A program made the position numbers and the translations under genes. From Zerene cesonia (taxonomy: Eukaryota; Arthropoda; Insecta; Lepidoptera; Pieridae), in contig NC_052107.1 in assembly GCF_012273895.1 (NCBI RefSeq), positions 2,542,001-2,606,000 of the forward strand: a stretch of 64,000 nt of DNA. The letters are read 5' to 3'. Positions 1 to 11,367 of this stretch are shown in pieces. The notes beneath the pieces are model-generated. The model searched no databases, had not been told where the DNA came from, and saw nothing but the letters and a program-made list of their open reading frames with translations. Within the stretch, counting starts at the first letter, position 1, and each line of letters begins with the position of its first letter.

Positions 1-1420
1 TTTTCTATATATAGGCAATAATTGTATCACATTTGCCTTTGTATTTCAATTCAATCCTTCGTTTCATGACACTACATTGTTTCTATACAGTTTCAAGTCA
101 CGGTGGTAGATGTTAATATGTTCGCCGTGGCCTTTTATCGTGGCGAGCTCTATACATTTTTTTTTTTCGTCCTTTGTGGTCTAGGAGCCTGCGAGGGCCC
201 GATCTTCCACAAATCGTAAATGCCGATTCTGTGTGTGCATGGCATACCCAATAAAACTTAAAAACTGAGTGCGCGGTGGCATTGATAGATGCAATTTATT
301 AAACTTTAGTATTGTTATATGAATGGCAATCATACTGACTACATGCATAAATGAAATTTATAAGCTACTTTGAATGGTGTTCTTCAAACATGCCTATAAT
401 AGGTACCAATTTTAGCGTAATATGCATATTACCAACGATTTATATATAAATAGGGACAAAAACAATACCTACACCTGTTAGCTACCATAACTGAGTTTTT
501 TTGGTAAAAGTTGGCAGAAAGAAGATACTGAAGTAAAACTAACTTGATAGTTTAATTTGGCCAGACAGATTTTTATTATTCGTAGCTAATGTATTGTTGC
601 AGCTCTTTAGGAAATTTCATTTACAAATGATTTTATACCAAATTCAAATTAAAAGCCTTGATACGAAAGTAATATTTATTCAAAAATAGTAACAAAACCT
701 TAAATCTATAGAAATGTAACAATAGGATCTTCCTTCTCTTATTGCTAAGATATTGACCAAAAGATGTTGAAAAGTGAAAACAATATTGTTTCAGCCTAAT
801 CCTTAATTTTATTACGATGACGTCAATAACTATCTAATCAAAAAATATAGCTCAACAGATCCTTATACTGGATATCACATGTATCTCTTGACTTGTATTA
901 CAATTAACACCCGTATCACAGTTTAATCACTAACTACGATACATTAAAATGCACTTTAAATCGAACACTCCAAGACTCCACTTGCATAATTTGTATTTAT
1001 GCATACATCTTTCTCAATTAGAATGAATATTTATTAAACAATGATAAACTAAAAAATTTGGTTGAATTACAAAAAGCAAAATTAATGAATAAAAAAAGCG
1101 TTAAATTCTAATAAAACTTAAAATAATGATCATGGCAGTCTCTTAAATAGTAAATAACTATAGGTGGGCCGCATATTGTACACACACGTACAGTTAAATG
1201 ACTTGAAATTTGAGTGAGATTTACAATATCTGCAGTAGCTATATTATATCCTTAAACATAAAAAAAAATACTTAAAGTAGGTCAAAAATCAGAACCCAAT
1301 GTACCGAACATGTTGGAACACCCTAACTGAACTCAAAAATAAAAAGAAAAAGTAAATCAAAACCTTCACAAAGCTCGGCTTCATCTGGTTTTGCGAAATA
1401 TCCTTATCGATACATAGAGA
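1..1420. other. siwi 3' UTR side and unassigned flank
   Basis: This stretch lies downstream of the siwi stop codon on the minus strand. The first few hundred bases below 1421 should hold the siwi 3' untranslated region; minus-strand AATAAA-type signals are visible near 1030. Further left the DNA is AT-rich, with no open frame or splice pattern that I can support. Confidence 0.4.
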
Positions 1421-4400
1421 CTATATGAAGTACAATGTTTCGTTGAAAGAGTAATGCGGTTGACCATGCAGGCTGTTAGCGGCGAGGAAGGCCAGCTTGT
1501 GCGCGTACTGGCACACCGACGGCACGCGCACTTGCGTCGAGTTGTTGAAGTACATGTGCGTAAGCTTGTACGTCAGACGTTGAATCTGAAATAATGTAGT
1601 AAAATTTTATTTAAATACGACCATCATAAATTCGTTTTACATTATTTTAAATGTTTCGGATTAATGTCAATTGACTTCAAAAATATTGTCAAAATGATTT
1701 CAATATACTGAATATAAACTTTTTTAAGGTATTCATAGACTTTGTATAATTCTCACAAGATAAAAGTCACGCAAATAAGTAAATATCTTCAATTGCAATT
1801 GCTATATCTATAAGTGTTCAAACTCCATTAACATAGATATAACTTACTCTGTCAGGATCCAAGCCGGACGAATCATCAATCACGTTGTATGATGTTGGTG
1901 CAATGGTGCCTTCGCGCACATTCTGAGACACCAAGAAGAAATCGTACCTGTTCAGTAACAAATAATTGTTGTATTAGATATATTCGATAATAAAAGTGTC
2001 AATAAAAAAATATATTGCCTATGTTAGTTGGTAAAGGTCTAATAGCAAAAGAATATTCAAAATCGATAGTGTAGGTATTGAGATCATTCATAATATAAGA
2101 AAATACAAATACCTCTTTACATTAGTACCATAGATTGATAGCAATTCCACACTGAAAGTATATTGGACTAAAATTGAAATGTCAAATACCTCTTTACAAT
2201 AATACATTGCTAGTAATCTTCTCTATTTAAAGTAGATATTCATCATCAGCCCATATATGTTCCCAATGCTGGGACACAGGCCTCCTATGAGGGAAATGTA
2301 GGTATATTGGACTAAAATAGAAATGTCTCACCGTTCGGGCAGCGTGACGACGTCGTCGATGACGGTCCCGGGGCGCGGGTTTTCGCCGGAGCGGCCGCGC
2401 TCCACGAACACGCGCGTGTTGATCCGCTTCGACACGATTATGAACGCCATCTTGAAGTTCGGCCCGCCGTATATCTCGGTTAACTTCTTTTTGATCTCCG
2501 CTACCTGTTCAAATTTGGATAAAAAACTTAATGTCGGTCATTTGGGGAAATTAGAGAGTATATCACTACATTGGATAAAACAAAGCTGCTTTCTCTGTCT
2601 GTACCTGTGTATGCTTAAATCTTTAAATTTACGTAACGGATTTTGATGGCCTTTTTTTTTAATAGATTCAAGAATAAGGTTTGTATGCATAATAATAACC
2701 TCTATTAAACTACTACGAATTTAACGCTTGCGAAGCGGAGGGCGAAAGCTATATAGAGATTTCTTCCAGACAACTAGACATATATGTGAGCATTAATATC
2801 TGTGTCGTTTTAAAATTGTACCATAAAAAAGAAATTTCTGTCACACTAAATAAATAATATTTTAATCAAAACTGTATATTTACTTCTTCTTACCTCATGA
2901 CTAGAGACATATGGAATTTGCCCGTCTCCCACGCCATCACGGTAGATGAAAATGCTTCCCGGTAGCACACCTGTTATTGAACAAATTAAAAAAAAAATCA
3001 AAATAGGATAAATCGTAGCGGTGATGGGTATTTTAGTCTAATAATCAAGAGATCTAGACCACCAGGGTGAAGGCCTGATTGTGTTGTACTAAGCACTTAT
3101 TACGGCCACGTTAGCACTTTGACGCACGCGAAGTACGCGTTCTATTTGACATATCCACAATGGTATCATATAAACGATGATCAATAAAATATATTTAATA
3201 CAGTAGGTAAATAAGTTCCGCAACGCACCATTCTTCTCGCGGTACTTCTTGACGGCGCTCGCAATGTTGAAGCCCATGTGCGCGGAGAGCTCCTCGCCCG
3301 AGGTGTGCGCGTTGACCGCCGAGTAGTACTGCGTCATCTGGCGGTCGAGCGTCGCCACGAACGCGCCGAAGCTCTTCTCCTTGGAGCGCGTGTCGTGGCA
3401 CACGTCGTAGCCGACCACCATCAGCGTGGGCAGCGGGATGTCCACCGTCCACGGTGCGCCGCCCATCTGGTGTTACATATTGAATTGGGTATGCCTGTCC
3501 ACGTCCCCTAGTGGGGTAACCACAGCACCGAAAACACAATCAATTCGTCGTAGATACTACATAAAATGTTATAAAGCTGAAGAGTTTGTTTCGTTGAACG
3601 TGCTAATTTCAGGAAGTACTAGTCCGATTTGAAAAATTCTTTCAGTGTTAAATAGCCCATTTTGTGAGGAAAGCGATGGGGCATAGGCAATATATGTACC
3701 ACGGGGGAAACCAGGGCGGACCACTAGTGCTACATAAATATTCTTACTAACATTATATAAATGCGAAAGTTTGTAAGGATGTGTGTGTTTGTTGCTCTTT
3801 CACGCAAAAACTGCTGAACCGGTTGCAATGAATTTTGGTGAGTAAATAGCTGGACAACGGGAATAACATATAGGCAACTTTTTATCCCGATATTCCTACC
3901 GGATACGGACTTACGCGAGTGAAACCGCGAGGCGCAGCTAGTATTGTATAAAGCGAAAGAAATTAAATAGGTAGTGCATTAGCAAATTAATTTAAGTCAA
4001 CTTCAATTGTGATGTTGACTAAAATTCGTTCAGAAATATTGTCCATGAGTCATCGCTAAAAATGTATTTAAATATAAGAAATCAATTCGATTTTTGGACA
4101 ACGATAGTTACAATCTAGATTTATGATTTGTTCTAAAAAATATAGCAACAATTGAATATTAAAGGAAAATTATTAAAGAACTTTTTCATTTGAGGGACAG
4201 AATAAACAATTCCACTGCACAATATTTTAGTCATCTGCTAATTATAATTTTAGGATGCATAATTAGCTAGATATAAAAACATTGTTACACACCTTGCAGT
4301 TCATCTGTATCGCAACCTTGGTGGCAATGGACATGGCCGACTTGCTGGTCATGTTCCTCGCGCAAACCACCTGAGTGGGCACAGCACGGTCAACTGTGCA

Positions 4401-4802
4401 TTTTTTCTTTATCGCTTCATATCTATAAATGAAAACATAGTATTGCGATGAATATTAACAGAAATTATGTATTGTATAAATGAATATCCAAATGAATCTG
4501 TATGTTTATCAATGTGTTATTTGCTAAAATTTCATATAACCCATATATGATAACAGCATTAAATAGTGTCATGTTATTTTACAATGCATAAGATTATAGT
4601 TTTAAATTAGTTATAATTTTTATAAATTTAAGTTTAATTAAAGTTTTAAATGTAAGTTATTATTTACAATACATATTACACTCAACATACTTGTCTCCAG
4701 AATTTCTTGCCAACACAATGAGCATCATAGCAGGATTCTTACGGGCAATCACATTCTCGCACATATTGGCATAATCGCCTGACGAGTCCCTTTGCAGAGT
4801 AA
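1421..4802 (-). CDS. siwi: siwi (PIWI-clade Argonaute), exons 12-18: MID and PIWI domains
   Basis: This is the 3' half of a germline PIWI-class Argonaute, which binds piRNAs in the cytoplasm/nuage and slices transposon RNA in the ping-pong cycle. Seven minus-strand exons with GT-AG borders read 4802-4691, 4422-4293, 3466-3229, 2970-2894, 2504-2332, 1947-1848 and 1585-1421 (stop TAG at 1421-1423). They encode the 5'-phosphate-binding MID motif (YEAIKKKC) and the PIWI slicer fold: aspartates in GYDVCHDT and YRDGVGDG, and histidine in CQYAHKLAF. The catalytic residues I can see are present, so it should be active. The protein ends ETLYFI, the usual hydrophobic Argonaute C-terminus. The first codon is split and is completed by exon 11 at 19392, so the gene continues across several assembly gaps. 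Similarity is closest to Siwi/Aub rather than Ago3. Confidence 0.95.
2159..2328. repeat. direct repeat beside siwi exon 16 with a RTE-type tail fragment
   Basis: A block of about 25 bp (tattggactaaaat...gaaatgtc) occurs at about 2160-2187 and again at 2303-2328. The second copy runs into the 5' splice site of siwi exon 16. Between them, at 2240-2312, is a short fragment of the CATCATCAGCCCATATATG / GGCCTCCT type, a dispersed lepidopteran repeat that I associate with LINE tails. Confidence 0.5.
3555..3735 (-). mobile_element. Helitron-like non-autonomous repeat, type A
   Basis: This lies in siwi intron 13. It shares with 13036-13190, 27050-27292, 44920-45060 and 53856-54080 a core that reads, on the reverse strand, TCAAATCGGACCAGTAGTTC, and it ends in a CTAG-like border (ccactagtgc). 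There is no coding capacity. The CTAG-type end and lack of terminal inverted repeats suggest a Helitron derivative, but I did not see a clear terminal hairpin. Confidence 0.55.
3737..3945 (+). mobile_element. Helitron-like non-autonomous repeat, type B
   Basis: This abuts the type A copy in siwi intron 13. Its 3' end (gaaaccgcgaggcgcagctagt) has the CTAG terminus with an upstream GC-rich short hairpin expected of Helitrons. The interior has the common motif ctgaaccggttgcaatgaa and a TTTATCCCGATATTCC segment. The copy at 13343-13545 is the same family in the opposite orientation. Confidence 0.65.
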
Positions 4803-4976
4803 CTAGAAGCGAAAATAAAAATTAGTTATGGTGAAAAGTTTTACTTTTCACACAATTGTACAATCCTATATTATATACAAACTATCCTTTATTTTGTTTT
4901 TATTGTAAACGAAATTGAATTGAAGTTTTGATGGTTGTCCGTTAATCACGCTGACACTACTGAATGTTTAATTTTA

Positions 4977-5076
4977 NNNNNNNNNNNNNNNNNNNNNNNN
5001 NNNNNNNNNNNNNNNNNNNNNNNNNNNNNNNNNNNNNNNNNNNNNNNNNNNNNNNNNNNNNNNNNNNNNNNNNNNN
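4977..5076. other. Assembly gap, 100 N
   Basis: Exactly 100 N, a placeholder between contigs of unknown spacing. It lies inside the apparent siwi intron 11. Confidence 0.99.
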
Positions 5077-6533
5077 TTTATTTTGCACTAGTTGTAAATT
5101 CATTAACTTTCAACTGAAAAACACTCCCGCAAAATCCACACAGGAAAATACAGCTTTTGCTCTTTTGAAATCGTTACAATTTAATGCTCAACGAACACGT
5201 ACAAACTTAATTAACACAATTAAAGTCGCCATTTTTATGAGCTCCTTAAACATTTCCAACATTAGTTATAATTGGCAAAACTTCTTGCGACGGCTGCGAA
5301 CCGCCAACTTTTACTTATGCTTCTATAATTGCTTTTATTACTTTTCTACCACTATTAAACCGTCGTTCTGCGAGATATATTACGCTCCTTAATAGCATCG
5401 TTTTCCTTCCGAATGTTTATTAAGAAGGACAGCGGGGAAGCGCTTACTTGACTTGCGGGTAGATTGGTGAAATAGATACCATTTAATAATTATATATACC
5501 TACTTAACAACACATGTTTGTACATGAGTATGTTTGTTTAAATATAAGCCGATTCTAGCGATATTATTCGCATTGACGTAAATAAAAGCAAAGTTACTCT
5601 ATTTCTATCATAGATGACAGGCAATCGTTTCAGTAATTCGTAAATCATTTAAACAATTGTTATCGTTTTACACTTTCCTGTAGATCCAATACGTTTGTTA
5701 TATTATGTTTAATAAAACAAGGTTCTTTCAATTTTTTTTTTTTATAAACTGTGCCCATAAAAAGTAGCTATCAAGGAGATGACGTTTTTATACCTTTCTT
5801 ATTCCCGCCAAATAATTCCCGAATTCATTCGAATGAAATTGTTAACAGTTTTTTTTTATTCTCTGAAAGTGCATTTCCCGCTTTTTATATTATTCATAGG
5901 GACGACGCTGGCGTTGTTAAGGTTAGGATAAATATATATTCTTCATACGTATAATATATAATACATAAAAATGGATTATTATTTCTTTCGTGTAAACATT
6001 TTGTTGTTATATAAGAAAATAAATAAATGAATTTAAATAACATCCTCGTGTTTATATTAATAAACCTCGGATAATAAACGAAGTATCTAATAACTTATTT
6101 TCTTCAACAACTTTACCTATTTCAGAACTTGAACTAAGAAAATACTAATATTTCGCTTAAGGCGTATTTCACCTCAATTAAACAGCATCAAGCTGTTGCT
6201 CCTTTACCTATAAATTTAGTTAGATAGCTACTATTAGATTGTCGATTCAGTATTAATTCTCTTAATAACTTCGACCTAAGTACGTAACTATAGTGTATTT
6301 GGTTTAGAATTACACTGAGTGTTTATTTTATTCGTTTTTATATTTTTATAAGGTCAGGTTAATGATAAATTTACAATTTATTAAGACAATTTATAAATAG
6401 TACTTCTAACATCATAAATTTATTTCGTATTAATACATTTTTATTATATTATAGCTGTAGTGTATAGGTGCATAACCCATGTAATCCATGTTAATTATTT
6501 CATCATTTATAATGTACACGTGTAACCCCATTA
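5077..6533. other. AT-rich contig with no recognisable feature
   Basis: This short contig between two 100-N gaps has no supported exon or named repeat. Open frames of 60-140 codons overlap the N runs or lack any protein-like composition. Confidence 0.6.
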
Positions 6534-6633
6534 NNNNNNNNNNNNNNNNNNNNNNNNNNNNNNNNNNNNNNNNNNNNNNNNNNNNNNNNNNNNNNNNNNN
6601 NNNNNNNNNNNNNNNNNNNNNNNNNNNNNNNNN
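6534..6633. other. Assembly gap, 100 N
   Basis: Exactly 100 N between two small contigs. Confidence 0.99.
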
Positions 6634-6835
6634 TATTCCTCTACTATGCTTCGTGTCTTTTAGTGCAATTTCTATTTTAGAAGCTGGTTGGTACAGAGGA
6701 ACTGTTTAGTAGATTTTGCTATTATTTTTATTCTATTTCGGTATAAATAATATCGTAATTTAGTAGTACATATATATTTTTATTTTAATTATTATTGTAT
6801 TTATTTTATTATTATAATTTTATTTTATTTATTTA

Positions 6836-6867
<32 letters not shown>

Positions 6868-6899
6868 TTTTTTTTTTTCCAATATTTGTGTATATCTAA

Positions 6900-7713
6900 A
6901 TGATAGCCCCTTCAAGTGACTCGTCGCACAATAGCTTTTCGTCTTTTCATTCCATTGATGATTCTGGCAGTGATAGCAGTTACCACAGTACAACATTGCC
7001 CTGTCTGAATGACGCCATCAATGCTGCGTTTCAAACCGATGCTAAAACTTTTAATTTAGTCCACATAAACGCTCAAAGCGTTCCAGCGCATTATGTTGAC
7101 ATGCTTACATCGTTTCAGTCTACAAGCACTCATGCCATACTTATTTCCGAATCCTGGTTCAAGCCTTGTTTACCTTCTTCCTCTTACTCATTACCTGGTT
7201 TCCGGCTAATTCGTAATGACCGCATTGGAAGAAGTGGTGGAGGGGTAGCGATATATCTCCGATCGGATATTCCCTATACTGTTATTAGTACATCACCCCA
7301 ACCTCCGCCTACAGATGCAGCCGAGCACCTAATCATTGAAGTTGTCCTTTCCTTTACCAAAATTCTTATTGGAGTCTTCTACAGCCCCTCTCTCTTAATA
7401 GATTACTTTCCTACATTTGACTCAATATGTGATAATCTTATACCAACATATGACCACTGTATATTAATGGGGGACTTCAATACGTGTCTTCTAAAAAAAG
7501 ACAACCGGTCACAAAAATTGCTCACCATCATAGAATCGCATAACCTACACATTCTTCCTTTTAACGCCACGCATTGTGCCCCTCATTGCAACCCATCTCT
7601 CCTAGATCTAATTATAGTTTCCTCACCAAACTTCGTTTCGAATTTCGGCCAGCTTCCAGCTGATGCGTTTTCACACCATGATCTCTTGTTCCTCTCATAT
7701 AGAATACGCCCAC
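6900..7713 (+). mobile_element. Non-LTR retrotransposon fragment: apurinic-type endonuclease domain
   Basis: An open frame of about 271 residues runs from the ATG at 6900 into the gap at 7714. It is the N-terminal endonuclease of a LINE polyprotein, the enzyme that nicks genomic DNA to prime reverse transcription. Motifs appear in family order: HINAQS (asparagine, about residue 55), ISESWF (glutamate), a GGGVAIYLRSD strand, MGDFN (metal/phosphate site), and SHHDLLF (catalytic Asp-His) just before the gap. The frame is undamaged, so the copy may be young. The reverse transcriptase lies in or beyond the gap and is not seen in the next contig. The 5' side is a TTTA/TTAT-rich tract (6780-6890). 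The style suggests the Jockey/CR1/R1 group, but I cannot place the clade. Confidence 0.88.
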
Positions 7714-7813
7714 NNNNNNNNNNNNNNNNNNNNNNNNNNNNNNNNNNNNNNNNNNNNNNNNNNNNNNNNNNNNNNNNNNNNNNNNNNNNNNNNNNNNNNN
7801 NNNNNNNNNNNNN
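7714..7813. other. Assembly gap, 100 N
   Basis: Exactly 100 N. It truncates the LINE endonuclease frame on its right. Confidence 0.99.
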
Positions 7814-8062
7814 TGGGACTTGGGGCATTGACCACGTTGAGAATAGTATAGTGATGTATGCATAGTAGGATTTCAGGACGTTGGGACTTGGGGTGTTTGG
7901 ACTTTGGCCACGTCGAGAGTAGTATAGTGATGTAGGTATAGTAGGATCTCAGGTCATCGGGACGTTGGGATTAAAGGACATTGATCCGCGTCGAGAGTAT
8001 TATAGTGATGTATGTATAGTAAGATGTTAGGACGTTGGAACATTGGCTATGTTGAGATTAGT
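7814..8062 (+). repeat. Minisatellite, about 75-85 bp unit, three or more copies
   Basis: A tandem array starts at the contig edge. Each unit carries GGGACTTGGGG or a variant, then CCACGTYGAGA, AGTATAGTGATGTA and ATAGTAGGATYTCAGG. Units begin near 7814, 7880 and 7962, with a decayed partial unit after about 8030. The array runs into the gap on its left, so the true copy number is unknown. Confidence 0.8.
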
Positions 8063-8224
8063 AGATCACGCAATATTCTCAATTGGGATCTGTATAAAAT
8101 TTGGTACGAAGATAGATTATAATCTGTATTTTTGCTGGGCACCACGCGACGGAAGGCGCAGGTTCCAGCTAGATGCTATATGAGTCCTTAGTATTTAATT
8201 TTAACATATGTATTTTTGTTTCAG

Positions 8225-8700
8225 AATACTTCCAATCCTTCAACGAGAACCTAAAATCTGATGTAAGTTATCGCACATTTAAAGTTTTTTTGTAAAAAGT
8301 GCTTATAATATTTTCTTGTGTTTGATTTTACGCGAGTACTATACATTTAGAGATTAAAAACTTTTTAACGGATTTTAAATGCGATTTATTCATAATCACA
8401 GTCTCCTCGTGACCACGCTCGCTGTAAAGTGTTCGAAACGTCGGGTTAATAATATAATGAATAAATCGCGTTTAAAATCCGTTAAAAAGGTTTTAATTTC
8501 TAAGTGCTTATATGTTATTATTTTGTTTAATGTAACACATTATTAAATCAATTATGCAAATAAATACCAACCGTTTGAATAATTATTTATTTCATATAAA
8601 TTGGACTGCCAATACGTTAATAAATAGTTTTCTTCTGTTTTAGCATCCAATGTCGTTTTTGAAGAATTCTCTTTTGGTCGAAGATTCCGGAATTATTGAG
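8225..8700 (+). CDS. Two small exons of an unidentified gene
   Basis: Two plus-strand exon candidates, 8225-8262 (38 nt) and 8644-8700 (57 nt), both have strong borders. The first has an upstream tract ending TTTCAG and donor GTAAGT; the second has acceptor TTTTAG and donor GTAAGC. Both read open in one shared phase: 2 nt of a split codon, then YFQSFNENLKSD joined to HPMSFLKNSLLVEDSGIIE. A MITE sits in the intron between them. I do not recognise the protein. The rest of the gene is not in this contig, so it is either nested in siwi intron 11 or, more likely, on a misplaced contig. Confidence 0.55.
8347..8503. mobile_element. MITE with about 47-bp terminal inverted repeats
   Basis: The left arm (8347-8395, starting ttagagattaaaaac) matches the reverse complement of the right arm (8457-8503, ending ttttaatttctaa) at nearly all positions. 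The short centre holds CGTGACCACGCTCGCTG and GTTCGAAACGTCGGG, a core familiar from moth MITEs. There is no coding capacity. A solo arm-like relic is seen near 28618-28668. Confidence 0.85.
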
Positions 8701-8896
8701 GTAAGCAATCTGGAAATAATTCGTATCGCTACATAGTATGTAACAACAATGTAAACATAGTCGCTTAGCCCTATGTATATTTAAATCTTTAGAGCCACGG
8801 AACGGTTATTGATGGTTATTGACGTGACAATGTCTTAAATTAGGTTGCGGCTAGGAGTCACTCATGAAAAAGTGTAACGCCCGGTAACGTTACGAT

Positions 8897-8996
8897 NNNN
8901 NNNNNNNNNNNNNNNNNNNNNNNNNNNNNNNNNNNNNNNNNNNNNNNNNNNNNNNNNNNNNNNNNNNNNNNNNNNNNNNNNNNNNNNNNNNNNNNN
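8897..8996. other. Assembly gap, 100 N
   Basis: Exactly 100 N. It cuts the 3' end off the P-element-like transposase frame. Confidence 0.99.
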
Positions 8997-11267
8997 TCAT
9001 CAATTGTGTTGCCAACTTAACTTTCATGATCTCATTTTTGAATGCTATGTGTCTATTGGTCAGTTTATTAGCTAAGTTTAAAGCAAGTGTGTGTTGTAAT
9101 TCGTTTAAATCACAGAGCAACTTCCAACGGATTAGCTTTTTTTCTGCATCTACAAAAATTTTTTTGGATTCAAATGTGTTACGAATCAGTTTCACCATAT
9201 GGCATGCATCTAAAAATACCGCAACTTCATGTTCAGAAACTGGATGCTTAAAATATGTCTTCAAATTGTCAATATCTTCAATATTGCATCCTAATAATTT
9301 CATTGTAAGAAGATTGCTTTTACATCCATCAAAGGTTAAGGAAACAATTTTAACTCCAATTGCATGACATTTTTCCAGCGCCATGTTAATTATGTTGGCT
9401 TTCATTTCTGCTTTTAATCCAGTAATTAAAAAGTATGCAAGAGGTATTTTCCAGCTTTCATTAAGAGATACCAAAAGCAAAACATAAACTTGTTGGGCTA
9501 TCGGATCGTCATCGGAAGCCTCACCTAATCCTAGGTCAACAACGCCTATGTAGCGACCACCGCACCATATTTTTTGTTGCCTAATAGCCATTTCATCGGC
9601 AATTAAGGCACATAAAACTTCTTTATTCGTACTAGAAAACTTTTGTTTGAGTCTATCAAGAGTTTCAGTAGTAAATCCAGGTTTTGCGTCTACACTCCTG
9701 TACCATTCAATCAAAGTATTAGGATGAGGTAAACAATTGTGAAATAGTTTTCTGATGTATTTGTATGCGGCAGGTGAATGGAAGTTTAAAGTTAAAGCAA
9801 ATTTTCTGGCACCTGGTGGAAATTTTTTAAAAGGCCTTTTTTTATTACTGATGTTTTTCAAAAATAAGGCGTTAAATGTATCTTTTACTTCTACGTGGCT
9901 AGATAGATTAGATAAAACAGATTCGTCTAAGTCTTTTTGTTTTCGTAATGCAGATACTGTACTTTTTAAGGTAGCATTCTTTTTTATTAGGCGTTTATTG
10001 GCTTTTTGTAGGTTTTTAATTTTATTGTTTTTAATCAACAAACGTTTTTTGCATAATGTTAGGTCTCTTTTTAAGATAACCTTTTTGGGTGTGTCTAAAA
10101 TAGATCCCAAGCTTAAAGAAGTAGATGGTGATTGAGTAACTAGTTGTGCTCTTAGATCAAAATTACCACCCTCTAAACACGTCACATCTTCTTCCTGTAA
10201 AGATAAAATTTAAATATAAAATATTTGATTACATTTAAAAGTGTAACCGCAATTTAGTCCGCGTGTAATATTTCTAAAAAAAAGTGGTCTAAGCTTATGT
10301 TATTTCTAAAAAAGTGGTCTAAGCTTATGTTATACCTTATGTCATCAGTTACCTGCCAGTGAAATTCGAAAATCGGTTCAGCCGTTCCAGATATTAGCTG
10401 GGACAAACAGAAGGACAGACAGACATAAATTGTAAAAATGTTATTTCGGTACATGAACCGTATATGCAATCATTATTTTAATATTACATACGGACACTCT
10501 TATTTTATTTAGTGTAAAGATTTTAAATAATAGTGTACATTACTACCTTTAAAATTTGTTTGAATGATGTACTTGGTATATCACTTGACGTGCTTGGTAT
10601 TGGTAATTCATTTTGTTGTAGCATCGATTCCTTGAATAAAATAACATCAACAATTAACGCATGTTTACGTAAAATACCTTTAGCGGTAAAAAAAGTAGCA
10701 TCTGAACTATATATATATACCTGTAAATTCTGTTTGCAGTCTACATTTTTTGCAGTTGGTTCGTCATTTTGTTCAAACTTTGATTCCTTGAAATTAGAAA
10801 ACAACCAGTTTAGGATAAATAAAAAACGATTAAGGTTTAACATTAACATTAAGAACGTATTTGTAACACAGTCCCGTGTGGTGGCGGATTAGAATCACAC
10901 CACCCTATATCTTCCCATGGGTGTCGTAATAGGCGACTAAGGGAATAAACCAGGGAATGAGCAGCAGCGTTCCCTGTTATTGTATGTAACAGCTTGCACT
11001 GCGCTCGCCAACCCGCCTGCCAAGCGTGGTGAGTATGGCAAATACCCCTGATAAGGGAGGCCTTATCCAGCAATGGATATTATAGCTGTGATGATGATGT
11101 GAAACAGTGTGTGATTTGTATGGTCTAGTAGGTGATACAATCAAGAAAGAAAGTTCCATGTAAGTACTGCAAAGTAAATATAAATAATGTTGTGACTAAG
11201 ACTTGGTAATTAAATACAACTAATAATAAGAAGATACTCATACAAAGCTTACCGGAATAATAGGGAT
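8997..11267 (-). CDS. P-element/THAP9-like transposase gene with introns, truncated at both ends by gaps
   Basis: This is a cut-and-paste transposase of the P superfamily, or a host gene derived from one. Exons on the minus strand: about 11267-11253 (IPIIP, consistent with the end of a THAP zinc finger lost in the gap), 10786-10721, 10630-10547 and 10194-8997, all joining in phase 0 with GT-AG borders. The last exon starts after TTTACAG and stays open for 399 codons to the gap. It begins with a Lys/Leu-rich coiled coil (dimerisation), then a conserved FPPGARKFALTLNF segment and the RNase H-like core with acidic residues in LIADEMAIRQ and LTFDGCKSN. Exons 2 and 3 both begin ES..(Q/E)QN(E/D), suggesting exon duplication. 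No frame damage is seen. THAP9 homology is from memory; whether it is mobile or domesticated is open. Confidence 0.82.
10254..10450 (-). repeat. Dispersed repeat with an internal tandem duplication
   Basis: This lies in the last intron of the P-element-like gene. Two tandem copies of a unit containing AAAAGTGGTCTAAGCTTATG are followed by AAAATCGGTTCAGCCGTTCC and a GACAGACAGACA run, a combination typical of short lepidopteran dispersed repeats. It has no coding potential. Confidence 0.55.
10862..11110 (+). mobile_element. LINE 3'-end remnant ending in a GATGAT tail
   Basis: The sequence CACCACCCTATATC, then GGGTGTCGTAATAGGCG and CAGCAATGGATATTATAG, ends in a short TGATGATGATG tail. This is the usual 3' end of an RTE-like LINE in Lepidoptera (family name from memory). 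It is inserted in an intron of the P-element-like gene. Confidence 0.65.
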
Positions 11268-11367
11268 NNNNNNNNNNNNNNNNNNNNNNNNNNNNNNNNN
11301 NNNNNNNNNNNNNNNNNNNNNNNNNNNNNNNNNNNNNNNNNNNNNNNNNNNNNNNNNNNNNNNNNNN
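11268..11367. other. Assembly gap, 100 N
   Basis: Exactly 100 N. It removes most of the putative THAP-domain exon. Confidence 0.99.
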
